The position numbers were made by a program, and so were the translations under genes. Shown here piece after piece: positions 25,688 through 35,238 of a DNA stretch of 64,000 nucleotides; position 1 is the first letter of the stretch, and each line of letters starts with the position of its first letter. The stretch spans positions 1,460,001 through 1,524,000 of the forward strand of contig NZ_CP029185.2 in assembly GCF_003096015.2 (NCBI RefSeq). Direction: 5' to 3'. This stretch comes from Limnobaculum parvum. GTDB lineage: Bacteria > Pseudomonadota > Gammaproteobacteria > Enterobacterales > Enterobacteriaceae. Under the pieces are notes generated by a model, which had not been told where the DNA came from, did no database searches, and saw nothing but the letters and a program-made list of their open reading frames with translations.

Positions 25688-26896
25688 TCAATTACCACGT
25701 TTCATGAGTGGTAAATTAAAGGCTTTATGTAATGCTTTGACGAACGCTTTATCCTGACAGATGGTTTTTCCGGGGCTGTCTGACAGTTTAGCCACGGGTT
25801 TGCCATTACACTGAATCAGTTTTATCACGATGTTAAGCGGGCTGACATGAGGAATATCGCAGGTAAGGCGCGTTCCGATGCCAAACACCAGTTTAACCCG
25901 AGTATGAAAACGCGTGTACAATGCCAGCGCTTTATCCAGATTGAGGTTATCAGAAAACACTAACATTTTTGTTAGTGGGTCGATTCCCAAGTTCTGATAG
26001 TGAGCAATGGCTTTTTCACCCCATTCAAAGGGATCGCCCGAGTCATGTCTTAGGCCTTCGTACTGGCTGGCAAACTGAATGCCGAAATCGCGTAAAAAGG
26101 CATCCATCGTAATGCAGTCCGTCAGTGCGATTCCCAGTAGATCAGGATATTCATCCAGCCAGCCCTGTAGAGCAGCGCGCTGGCTGTTAGCCAGTACCGG
26201 GCTTATCTGTTGGAAAGCTTGAAACCACTCATGCGCCTGAGTTCCTATTGGCGCAAGATTCAGGCGGCGAGCCAAATCGTAATTACTGGTTCCCGCCAAG
26301 TAAGGAGAAAACTCTTGTTGCAACAGAGTAACAATATCGTGCTGAACGGCTTTGCTATAGCGGCGGCGAGTCCCAAAATCAGAAATTCTGAATTGCGACA
26401 GGTCGACATCTGCATAATCCTGACGGAAGCGGGTCAATTTTTCTTTTAAATGCAAGATTGCCTGTTCCGTACCGATATCCGGCGTTCTGTGACGGTGTAT
26501 GGTTTCGCTAATCACTGCTAACAGCGGAACTTCCCACAGAATAGTTTCATACCAAAGTCCAGTAATGCGAACCTTTAGTCGACCTTTTTCATTGCTTATG
26601 TGCACCTGAGACGGATTGAAACGAAAGGTTTTTAACCAGTCGAGATAGTCCCGTTGGAAAAAAGGCAGCGAGGCCAGATATTGATACTCATCTTCAGTTA
26701 ATGTTAACTCTCGCATTAATGATATCTGTTGACGAATTTCATCTGCATATTCACCCAGAAGATCTTCGCTGCGACAGCGAAACTCCGCGACCACAGTGGT
26801 ATTACTATAGCGATGAAAAACAGCCTGCTGCATATGCAGTTTATAAGCATCGGTATCTAATAATGACGTAAGGATAGGGGTTGCCTGTTGTTTCAT
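25688..26896 (-). CDS. pncB: Nicotinate phosphoribosyltransferase
   Basis: The 402-residue enzyme makes nicotinate mononucleotide in NAD salvage. It opens with LLDTDAYKLHMQQAVFH, characteristic of PncB, and shows FGTRRRYS, SNYDLARR and FGIGTRLTCDIPH near the active site. It sits between asnS and divergent pepN as in E. coli. Confidence 0.97.
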   Translation of the reverse strand: MKQQATPILTSLLDTDAYKLHMQQAVFHRYSNTTVVAEFRCRSEDLLGEYADEIRQQISLMRELTLTEDEYQYLASLPFFQRDYLDWLKTFRFNPSQVHISNEKGRLKVRITGLWYETILWEVPLLAVISETIHRHRTPDIGTEQAILHLKEKLTRFRQDYADVDLSQFRISDFGTRRRYSKAVQHDIVTLLQQEFSPYLAGTSNYDLARRLNLAPIGTQAHEWFQAFQQISPVLANSQRAALQGWLDEYPDLLGIALTDCITMDAFLRDFGIQFASQYEGLRHDSGDPFEWGEKAIAHYQNLGIDPLTKMLVFSDNLNLDKALALYTRFHTRVKLVFGIGTRLTCDIPHVSPLNIVIKLIQCNGKPVAKLSDSPGKTICQDKAFVKALHKAFNLPLMKRGN

Positions 26897-27156
26897 GTTG
26901 CGATTACTGTTTTCTCATTAGGTGACGCACTGAAATATCCAGAGAGTATACCTTTAATATCAGGTTTATAAACCCAGAAAATGTGCGGTTTCCACTCTGG
27001 CTTTTTACTGAATCAGGCACAATACGGAATAATTTCCGTGAAGAAAATGATTATTTTTCGTGTTTAGGCGGTTGGAATTTTGCATCTGATTGTTAAGAAG
27101 CATAGACTCATTTAATAAATTACTTGAACAACCTCATCTTTTTATAAAGGTTTTTT

Positions 27157-29775
27157 ATGACCCAGAAACCCCAAGCGAAGTACCGTCAGGATTACCGCAA
27201 ACCTGACTTCACCATTACTGATATCGATTTATCTTTTGATTTAGCACCAGAAACCACTCAGGTAACGGCTATCAGCCAAGTTCAACGTCAAGGGGAGAAA
27301 GGGGCGGCATTGGTCTTAGACGGTGAAAACCTGACGCTTATTTCCATCAGCGTGAACGATATTCTCTGGACGAACTATCAACAGCAGGACGGTAAACTGG
27401 TGTTAGAGCAGTTACCGGATAGTTTTACGCTGAAAATTGTTAATGATATACACCCTGCGGCCAATAGTGCGCTTGAGGGGTTATATCTTTCCGGCGAGGC
27501 GCTGTGTACCCAGTGCGAAGCCGAAGGTTTCCGCCATATTACGTATTATCTCGATCGTCCCGATGTTTTGGCGCGTTTTACCACGCGTATTGTGGCGGAT
27601 AAACAGGCGTATCCTTATTTATTGTCTAACGGTAACCGCATTGCTCAGGGCGATTTGGACGACGGTCGTCACTGGGTACAATGGCAGGATCCTTTCCCTA
27701 AACCGTGTTATTTGTTTGCGCTGGTCGCCGGTGACTTTGACGTGTTGAGCGATACGTTTGTTACCTGTTCCGGCAGAAGCGTGGCATTGGAGCTGTTTGT
27801 CGATCGCGGGAATCTCGATCGTGCCGATTGGGCAATGACCTCACTGAAGAATGCCATGAAGTGGGATGAGCAACGCTTTGGCCTAGAGTATGATTTAGAT
27901 ATTTATATGATTGTTGCCGTTGATTTCTTCAATATGGGTGCGATGGAGAATAAAGGGCTAAACGTGTTTAACTCCAAGTATGTTTTAGCCAAGGCAGAGA
28001 CGGCCACCGATAAAGACTATCTGAATATTGAAGCGGTGATCGGTCATGAATATTTCCATAACTGGACGGGAAACCGAGTTACCTGTCGGGACTGGTTCCA
28101 ACTGAGTCTGAAAGAGGGGTTAACCGTTTTCCGCGATCAGGAGTTTAGTTCCGATCTAGGCTCTCGCGCAGTGAATCGTATTGACTCGGTACGCGTCATG
28201 CGGGGAGCGCAGTTCGCTGAAGATGCTAGCCCAATGGCGCATCCTATTCGTCCCGATAAAGTGATTGAAATGAATAATTTCTATACCTTGACGGTGTACG
28301 AAAAAGGATCGGAAGTGATCCGTATGATGCATACCTTACTGGGAGAAGAAAAATTTCAGGCGGGAATGAAGCTTTACTTCCAACGACATGATGGCAGTGC
28401 CGCGACCTGTGATGATTTTGTTCAGGCGATGGAAGATGCTTCCGGTATCGATTTGACCCTGTTCCGCCGCTGGTATAGTCAGTCAGGAACACCACAGTTA
28501 ACGATACGTGACAGCTACGATAGTGCAAAACAGCAATATAGCTTAACGATTAGCCAATTTACGCCAGCAACTCAGGATCAGGCGGAAAAGTTACCGTTAC
28601 ATATTCCATTGAGTATTGAACTGTATGCAGATAGCGGCGAAGTTATTCCTCTCTATTCTGCGGGGCAACCGGTAAATTCAGTGCTGAATATTACTCAGGC
28701 CGAACAAACGTTGGTGTTTGATCGCGTGCCGCAGCAACCTATCGTTTCTCTGCTGAGAGAGTTTTCAGCGCCAGTTAAGTTGGATTACCCTTATACGGAT
28801 AAGCAACTGGCATTTTTAATGCAGTATTCCACCAACGATTTTTCCCGTTGGGATGCCGCGCAAATGCTGTTGGCGAAATACATAAAAGAAAATGTCACTC
28901 GATTACAAAAAGGTGGGGCGTTTGAATTACCGTTACATGTGATTGATGCTTTCCGCGCTATTTTATTAAGCGATCGATTAGATCCCGCACTGGCTGCGCT
29001 GATATTAAGCTTGCCGTCAGAAAATGAGATGTCAGAACTTTTTGATATTATCGATCCTGATGCTATTCACCAAGTTAGGGGTGAATTAGTCCACTGTTTT
29101 GCACAAGAGATGCAAGATGAGTGGCTGGCGGTATGTTTAGCCAATAAAACCGATGAATATCGTATTGAACACCGAGATATTGCCAAGCGGGCATTAAGCA
29201 ATACTTGTCTGGGCTATTTAGCATTTACTGAGACGGAGTTCGCCAATAATCTGATTAGCCAACAGTATCATCAGGCTAATAATATGACCGATGCTTTAGC
29301 CGCATTATCCGCAGCCGTTGCAGCGCAACTACCGTGTCGTGATAAATTAATGCAGGCATTTGATGAGCGCTGGCATCAAGATGGTTTGGTCATGGATAAA
29401 TGGTTTATATTGCAGGCCAGTAGCCCAGATAGTGCGGTGCTTAAAAATATTAAAGCGTTATTAAATCATCGTTCTTTCAGCATGAATAATCCAAACCGGA
29501 TCCGTTCATTAATTGGTGCTTTTGCTTCCACTAATCCATCGGCATTCCATGCAAAAGATGGCAGTGGTTATGCATTTTTAACTGAAATTCTGATTGAGCT
29601 GAATCAGAAAAATCCACAGGTTGCTTCACGTCTGATTGAGCCATTAATTCGTCTTGGTCGTTACGATCGGTCTCGCCAGATATTAATGCGTAATGCGTTG
29701 GAAAAATTGACGAAACTGGATAATCTTTCAGGCGATTTATTTGAGAAAATTAGTAAAACGCTGAATGGGGAATAA
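27157..29775 (+). CDS. pepN: Aminopeptidase N
   Basis: The 872-residue M1 zinc metallopeptidase removes N-terminal residues from cytoplasmic peptides. GAMEN (substrate exopeptidase motif) and HEYFHNWTGNRVTCRDWFQL with the downstream Glu give the HExxH-x18-E zinc site. The start follows ATAAAGG. Length matches E. coli PepN (870). Confidence 0.97.
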   Translation: MTQKPQAKYRQDYRKPDFTITDIDLSFDLAPETTQVTAISQVQRQGEKGAALVLDGENLTLISISVNDILWTNYQQQDGKLVLEQLPDSFTLKIVNDIHPAANSALEGLYLSGEALCTQCEAEGFRHITYYLDRPDVLARFTTRIVADKQAYPYLLSNGNRIAQGDLDDGRHWVQWQDPFPKPCYLFALVAGDFDVLSDTFVTCSGRSVALELFVDRGNLDRADWAMTSLKNAMKWDEQRFGLEYDLDIYMIVAVDFFNMGAMENKGLNVFNSKYVLAKAETATDKDYLNIEAVIGHEYFHNWTGNRVTCRDWFQLSLKEGLTVFRDQEFSSDLGSRAVNRIDSVRVMRGAQFAEDASPMAHPIRPDKVIEMNNFYTLTVYEKGSEVIRMMHTLLGEEKFQAGMKLYFQRHDGSAATCDDFVQAMEDASGIDLTLFRRWYSQSGTPQLTIRDSYDSAKQQYSLTISQFTPATQDQAEKLPLHIPLSIELYADSGEVIPLYSAGQPVNSVLNITQAEQTLVFDRVPQQPIVSLLREFSAPVKLDYPYTDKQLAFLMQYSTNDFSRWDAAQMLLAKYIKENVTRLQKGGAFELPLHVIDAFRAILLSDRLDPALAALILSLPSENEMSELFDIIDPDAIHQVRGELVHCFAQEMQDEWLAVCLANKTDEYRIEHRDIAKRALSNTCLGYLAFTETEFANNLISQQYHQANNMTDALAALSAAVAAQLPCRDKLMQAFDERWHQDGLVMDKWFILQASSPDSAVLKNIKALLNHRSFSMNNPNRIRSLIGAFASTNPSAFHAKDGSGYAFLTEILIELNQKNPQVASRLIEPLIRLGRYDRSRQILMRNALEKLTKLDNLSGDLFEKISKTLNGE

Positions 29776-29792
29776 CCCTGTTTGACCTGAAT

Positions 29793-29816
29793 AGCCGGCG
29801 ATGAGCCGGCTTTTTT
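29793..29816 (+). terminator. Terminator downstream of pepN
   Basis: AGCCGGC-GATGA-GCCGGCT is followed by a run of six T. Confidence 0.85.
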
Positions 29817-29976
29817 ATGCATATTTTATCTGTATAAAAGCTCGATTGCCTGTTATTAATCATTTCCTTTAACAGGCTAATACGGAATAATCTGTCTCCG
29901 GTCGATAGCCCGGACTAATAACCAATTCCATCGGGCTGCGTGGGTTGTCATTTTGGGCTAGTTTGTAAGGAGGAAT

Positions 29977-30987
29977 ATGTTTTACCCTTTTATTAGAAAA
30001 GCATTGTTTCAGCTCGATCCGGAACAGGCTCACGAATTTACCTTTCGCTTACTTCACCGTATTAATGGTACGCCACTGCAGTCTCTTATTCGCCAATCCG
30101 TTCCCAATAAACCGGTTAGATGTATGGGGCTTAATTTTAAAAATCCATTAGGATTAGCGGCTGGCCTAGATAAAGACGGTGAGTGTATTGATGCTTTTGG
30201 GGCAATGGGGTTTGGATCGATCGAAGTTGGTACCGTTACGCCAAAGCCACAGCCCGGTAATGAGAAGCCAAGACTCTATCGGATCGTGGCGGCGGAAGGG
30301 TTGATCAACCGAATGGGATTTAATAATCTCGGCGTTGATAATCTGGTAGAGAATATAAAAAAGACACGCTTTGATGGAATAATCGGCGTAAATATTGGTA
30401 AGAATAAGGCCACACCGGTTGAACAAGGTAAAGATGACTATTTGATTTGTATGGATAAAGTATATCCTTACGCGGGCTATATTGCGGTAAATATATCCTC
30501 TCCGAATACGCCCGGATTGAGAACGTTACAATATGGTGAAGCGTTGGATGATCTATTAGCCGCAATTAAAAATAAGCAAATTGAATTAGAAAAACGTCAT
30601 GCTAAATACGTTCCTATTGCCGTTAAGATCGCACCGGATCTTTCTGAAGAGGAATTGATCCAGGTAGCCGATGGTTTAATTCGACACAATATCGACGGTG
30701 TTATTGCAACCAATACTACTCTAGATCGAAAATTAGTCGATGGGCTAATTAATAGCGATCAATCAGGTGGATTAAGTGGTCGACCTTTACAGCTTCGTAG
30801 TACTGAAATTATTCGGCGTTTATCCACAGAATTAAAAGGGAAATTGCCTATTATTGGGGTGGGTGGAATAGATTCATTAACCTCAGCCAGAGAGAAACTG
30901 GACGCAGGATCTTCATTAATTCAAATATATTCCGGCTTTATTTATAAAGGCCCGAGTCTGGTGAAAGACATTCTCACACATATTTAA
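29977..30987 (+). CDS. pyrD: Dihydroorotate dehydrogenase (quinone)
   Basis: The 336-residue class 2 enzyme oxidises dihydroorotate to orotate with quinone in pyrimidine synthesis. The N-terminal helices (MFYPFIRKALFQLDPEQAH) anchor it to the membrane; GLAAGLDKDGE, NISSPNTPGLR (active-site Ser) and GVGGIDS are FMN-site motifs. AAGGAGG lies directly upstream of the start. Confidence 0.97.
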   Translation: MFYPFIRKALFQLDPEQAHEFTFRLLHRINGTPLQSLIRQSVPNKPVRCMGLNFKNPLGLAAGLDKDGECIDAFGAMGFGSIEVGTVTPKPQPGNEKPRLYRIVAAEGLINRMGFNNLGVDNLVENIKKTRFDGIIGVNIGKNKATPVEQGKDDYLICMDKVYPYAGYIAVNISSPNTPGLRTLQYGEALDDLLAAIKNKQIELEKRHAKYVPIAVKIAPDLSEEELIQVADGLIRHNIDGVIATNTTLDRKLVDGLINSDQSGGLSGRPLQLRSTEIIRRLSTELKGKLPIIGVGGIDSLTSAREKLDAGSSLIQIYSGFIYKGPSLVKDILTHI

Positions 30988-31178
30988 TCTTATTTCTTAT
31001 TAATTGATCGCCGGGGGTTTATTTTTCCTCCCGGTTGTTCTATATTTTAAACGTTTGTGATTACGTTTATATTGTTAGTGATAATTATCGGAATCTTTAT
31101 CCAGTTAATTAGATAATATCGGACGTTATCAGAGATGAAGATTAAATTAAATATGCTGCTTAGTTTAAGGAAAGTGTA

Positions 31179-31736
31179 ATGAGGATTAAGCCAGATGATA
31201 ACTGGCGCTGGTATTTTGACGATGAACACGATCGGTTAATGTTAGATTTATCTAATGATATGATTTTCCGCTCTCGATTCTCGGCCAAAATGTTGACGCC
31301 TGATGCGTTTACCGAATCCGCATTTTGTGTTGATGATGCCGCGCTATTTTTTGAATTAGAAGAATGCTGCCGTTGCTTATCTCTAACTAATGACCAGCGT
31401 GCAGAATTGAATTTGAATGCGCTAACGGCGCATCGTTTTTTAAAACCATTGATGCCCAAGAGTTGGCATTTCGTTCAGCAGAAGGTGGAATTACAGCCTC
31501 AGAATAACGAGATAGTTGCCGTTACTCTGATTGATAGTGCTGAGACAGCATTACTGCTGGTGGTTGATGCAGGAGAGAACGCCAGCCTGTGTTTGGTGGC
31601 TCAGCCTTATCTAGCGCTCTCTGGTAAAGCTCTGCAACTGGGTGATGCGATTAAAGTGATGCACGATAGAATGAGTGCCGTCAGTATCGTTAGTCAGGAT
31701 TCGTCCCCAGATTATCTGTTTGCCCAAGCGGTATAA
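31179..31736 (+). CDS. zapC: Cell division protein ZapC
   Basis: The 185-residue cytoplasmic protein stabilises FtsZ polymers at midcell. It begins MRIKPDDNWRWYFDDEHDR as in E. coli ZapC and keeps FCVDDAALFFE and KPLMPKSWHFV. It follows pyrD as in E. coli. Confidence 0.95.
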   Translation: MRIKPDDNWRWYFDDEHDRLMLDLSNDMIFRSRFSAKMLTPDAFTESAFCVDDAALFFELEECCRCLSLTNDQRAELNLNALTAHRFLKPLMPKSWHFVQQKVELQPQNNEIVAVTLIDSAETALLLVVDAGENASLCLVAQPYLALSGKALQLGDAIKVMHDRMSAVSIVSQDSSPDYLFAQAV

Positions 31737-31737
31737 C

Positions 31738-31767
31738 CAAACTAGCTTAATTTATTAAGCTAGTTTG
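31738..31767 (+). terminator. Bidirectional terminator between zapC and ycbX
   Basis: A 14-bp stem (CAAACTAGCTTAAT and its complement) with a two-base loop lies between two convergent genes, with T-rich ends both ways. Confidence 0.75.
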
Positions 31768-32858
31768 ATATTGCCTTTCGGTATGCAGCTACAGGCAAGT
31801 ATCGAACCATCTCTTTTTATTGCCCCTTTTCTCATGGCACTGACTTCTCCCGTTTCCAGTTTGATTCTGCAGCACCCACATATACCCGCTCGACAAGAGT
31901 AGGGGATTTGAATACCGTTTTGCTCTAATTGCTCCAACAGTACCTGCTGATTATTCCCAATAAAGGTGTGCTCACCGTAGTCGATCACGACTTCTTTTGG
32001 TTCCACCTTTTCCTGTTCAAGCATTTCAATGGGGTCTTTAGATTTATAAACTCGGGCAGGGTGCGTCGCCAACACTTCAATAGAATCCCCTAAACGTATC
32101 ACGCCGTGGTTGCGGGCAATCATATTCTGACCAAAATCCACATCGCCATTGTCTGCTGTTCTGAACTGTTGAAGAGTGCGAAGCGGCTCTCCCTGAGGAT
32201 GCTTACGGCCACTTTCTGTATTGACGGTGGTTAAAACACAGCGGCTACAGGGTTTAACCAAGTCAAAAATAACTTCACCAATTCGGATGGTTTGCCAACT
32301 GTCTTCTACGAAGGGATCTGCATCACGAATGATCAAATTAGGTCGGAACTGTTCAATCACTATGCTGCCAGAGCAGCGTGACTGTAGTGCCTGAAATGAA
32401 GTTTCGTTAATCAATAAGTATGGGAAACCGTCGGCAAACCCAAGGGGGACTTCAGGGCGATTTTTTACCCGACGGGTAAGTTCTGGGCCAACCCAACGAA
32501 GCTGTACTTCTTTATTCAAATAACCACTTAACCATTGGTTAATACTGTCAGGGGCAATATGAGCCGTAAAATGGTTTCCCCATACTTCAGTTGGAGAACG
32601 TATTTGAGAAAAATCGTTAAAAGCCACCATCTTATTTTGCCCATCAGGCGCAGTAATTGATACACCGTTAATCAGCAAGGCCGGCATAAAACGGACTAGC
32701 AGTGGATATTGTCGGGCGGTAACGAATGTTCCATTTGGGTCGGTCACCATAAAAATACGGTCAAATGCCAAACCACTTTCACCTGCTTGGGCATGAGAAA
32801 GTTCTAGACCTCTCATTGATTTAACTGGATGAACATATAAACGAGAAAGAGTAACCAC
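31755..32858 (-). CDS. ycbX: YcbX, MOSC-domain protein with 2Fe-2S ferredoxin domain
   Basis: The 367-residue protein has an N-terminal beta-barrel MOSC part (LYVHPVKSMRG), a MOSC domain with the molybdenum-cofactor Cys in VKPCSRCVLTTV, and a C-terminal ferredoxin domain with CRAGICGCC and a later ACSC supplying the four cluster Cys. E. coli YcbX detoxifies N-hydroxylated base analogues together with its reductase partner. Confidence 0.93.
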   Translation of the reverse strand: MVTLSRLYVHPVKSMRGLELSHAQAGESGLAFDRIFMVTDPNGTFVTARQYPLLVRFMPALLINGVSITAPDGQNKMVAFNDFSQIRSPTEVWGNHFTAHIAPDSINQWLSGYLNKEVQLRWVGPELTRRVKNRPEVPLGFADGFPYLLINETSFQALQSRCSGSIVIEQFRPNLIIRDADPFVEDSWQTIRIGEVIFDLVKPCSRCVLTTVNTESGRKHPQGEPLRTLQQFRTADNGDVDFGQNMIARNHGVIRLGDSIEVLATHPARVYKSKDPIEMLEQEKVEPKEVVIDYGEHTFIGNNQQVLLEQLEQNGIQIPYSCRAGICGCCRIKLETGEVSAMRKGAIKRDGSILACSCIPKGNIKLA

Positions 32859-33063
32859 GTAACAACTCCTGGTAGCAGGTGAAATCCATAGACGTCAGTG
32901 ACTAACAATATGATATGGCAGCATAATTAATTATGTAACCTGGAGAGTATCGATACTGAACAGCAGTGATTCGAGATTTCACTCATTAATAGAGGGTAAC
33001 TTTATGACAAAGCGCATGGATTGGCTATAATGCACCACTATTTTTATTATGTGGTGTAACTTT

Positions 33064-35235
33064 ATGATCTCTCTGTTTGCCAGTACGGCGCGTGGGCTGG
33101 AAGAATTATTAAAAACTGAGCTGGAAGCGCTGGGGGCAAGCGCCTGTAAAGTGGTGCAGGGCGGTGTGCATTTTGAGGGTGATGAACGCCTGATGTATAC
33201 CAGTTTACTTTGGAGTCGGTTAGCTTCACGTATTTTGTTGCCGTTGAGCGAGTTCCGCGTATACAGCGATATGGATCTGTATCTTGGTATTAACGCTATC
33301 AACTGGCCTTCCTTATTTGGGGTGGATAAAACCTTTGCGGTTAATTTCACCGGTACCAATGAAGAGATTCGCAATAGCCAGTATGGTGCTCTGAAAGTAA
33401 AAGATGCCATTGTTGACAGCTTCACGCGGAAAGTACAACAGCGTCCAGATGTGGCGAAAGTTCAGCCTGATATTCGTATCAATGTCTATTTACAAAAAGA
33501 TCGCGCCAATGTTGCCATTGACTTAAGCGGTGATGGTTTACATCAGCGTGGATATCGCGATATGGCAGGTCAGGCTCCGTTAAAAGAGAATCTAGCGGCA
33601 GCGATTGTGATGCGTTCTGGTTGGCTGCCAGAAACGCCAATGGTTGATCCGATGTGCGGTTCAGGAACGTTGCTGATTGAAGCAGCGATGGTGGCGGCGG
33701 ATATTGCACCGGGACTGCGTCGTGATTATTGGGGTTTTAACCAATGGCTTGGACATAATGCTGAATTATGGCGTGAATTGCTGGCAGAAGCACAGGTCAG
33801 AGCCAGTCGTGGAGTCAATAAAACCCAATCACGTTTCTATGGTTACGACCACGATCGTCGGGTCATTGAGATTGCTAAAAACAATGCTCGTCGGGCGGGT
33901 GTTGCTAGCCTGATTCAGTTTGAAACTCAGGAAATGACGCGTTTGACTAATCCATTACCCGACTGTCAAAAAGGAACGGTGCTCAGTAACCCACCTTATG
34001 GCGAACGTTTGGATAGTGAACCAGCGCTGATTGCGTTACACAGTGCGCTGGGCCAGATAATGAAGCGATATTTTGGCGGATGGAATCTCTCTTTATTCAG
34101 TGCATCACCAGAACTGTTAAGCTGCTTGCAACTGCGAGCTGGGCGTCAGTTTAAAGCTAAAAATGGTCCGCTGGATTGCGTACAGAAAAATTATTCTTTG
34201 GCTGAAAACAGTGAAAGAAGTTCACCGCAGGGCGATTATTCCACAGGGGTGGATGGTGAGAAAAACGGTGAGCAATCCGTACAAATTGCGGCAGACTTTG
34301 CCAACCGGCTGCGAAAGAATGTGAAAAAGTTAGAGAAGTGGGCGAAACAGGAAGGTATCGAGTGTTATCGCCTTTACGATGCAGATTTACCTGAATATAA
34401 CCTAGCGCTCGATCGTTACGGCAGTAAATACGTTTTGCAGGAATATGCACCGCCCAAAACGGTCGATCCACAAAAAGCACGTCAGCGACTGTTTGATGCG
34501 ATTAATGCTACGTTGGCGGTTCTTGAATTACCTGCCAGCGCATTAATTTTAAAAGTACGGGAAAGACAAAAAGGCAAAAGTCAGTATGAAAAACTGGCAC
34601 AGAAGGGTGACTTTTTCCTCGTCAATGAATTTGGTGCCAAACTGTGGGTTAATCTGACCGACTATCTGGATACAGGCCTGTTCCTCGACCATCGTATCGC
34701 GCGGCGTATGTTGGGGCAGATGAGTCGCGGTAAAGATTTTCTTAATCTGTTTGCCTATACCGGGTCAGCCAGCGTGCATGCCGGAATTGGTGGTGCACGT
34801 ACTACCACGACGGTTGATATGTCACGTACCTATTTGGAATGGGCTGAACGTAACCTACGAGCCAATGATTTGGTTGGCCGGCAGCATCGGTTGGTTCAAG
34901 CGGATTGTCTGGGTTGGATGCATGAAACAAATGAACAGTTTGATGTGATCTTTATCGATCCTCCCACCTTCTCCAACTCCAAACGTATGGAAAACAGTTT
35001 TGATGTACAGCGTGACCATATGGCATTAATGGCGGATTTGAAAAGAATGCTGCGTCCTGGAGGCACCATCATGTTCTCCAACAATAAGCGTGGCTTTAAG
35101 ATGGATATGGATGGTTTAGCTAAACTTAAGCTGAATGCACAAGAGATCTCCGAGAAAACGCTGTCTGCCGATTTCGCCCGTAACCGACAAATTCATAATT
35201 GCTGGCTGGTTTCTCATGCCGGTGAGGATAAGTAA
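33064..35235 (+). CDS. rlmL: Bifunctional 23S rRNA methyltransferase RlmL/RlmK
   Basis: The protein makes m2G2445 and m7G2069 in 23S rRNA. A THUMP region is followed by a first methyltransferase domain with DPMCGSGTLLIEAA and NPPYGER, then a second with NLFAYTGSASVHA and DPPTFSNSK. ATG 33064 (MISLFASTARGLEELLKTEL) is used because family members start there; an ATG five codons upstream would also be in frame. About 723 residues, slightly longer than E. coli RlmL. Confidence 0.95.
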   Translation: MISLFASTARGLEELLKTELEALGASACKVVQGGVHFEGDERLMYTSLLWSRLASRILLPLSEFRVYSDMDLYLGINAINWPSLFGVDKTFAVNFTGTNEEIRNSQYGALKVKDAIVDSFTRKVQQRPDVAKVQPDIRINVYLQKDRANVAIDLSGDGLHQRGYRDMAGQAPLKENLAAAIVMRSGWLPETPMVDPMCGSGTLLIEAAMVAADIAPGLRRDYWGFNQWLGHNAELWRELLAEAQVRASRGVNKTQSRFYGYDHDRRVIEIAKNNARRAGVASLIQFETQEMTRLTNPLPDCQKGTVLSNPPYGERLDSEPALIALHSALGQIMKRYFGGWNLSLFSASPELLSCLQLRAGRQFKAKNGPLDCVQKNYSLAENSERSSPQGDYSTGVDGEKNGEQSVQIAADFANRLRKNVKKLEKWAKQEGIECYRLYDADLPEYNLALDRYGSKYVLQEYAPPKTVDPQKARQRLFDAINATLAVLELPASALILKVRERQKGKSQYEKLAQKGDFFLVNEFGAKLWVNLTDYLDTGLFLDHRIARRMLGQMSRGKDFLNLFAYTGSASVHAGIGGARTTTTVDMSRTYLEWAERNLRANDLVGRQHRLVQADCLGWMHETNEQFDVIFIDPPTFSNSKRMENSFDVQRDHMALMADLKRMLRPGGTIMFSNNKRGFKMDMDGLAKLKLNAQEISEKTLSADFARNRQIHNCWLVSHAGEDK

Positions 35236-35238
35236 CAG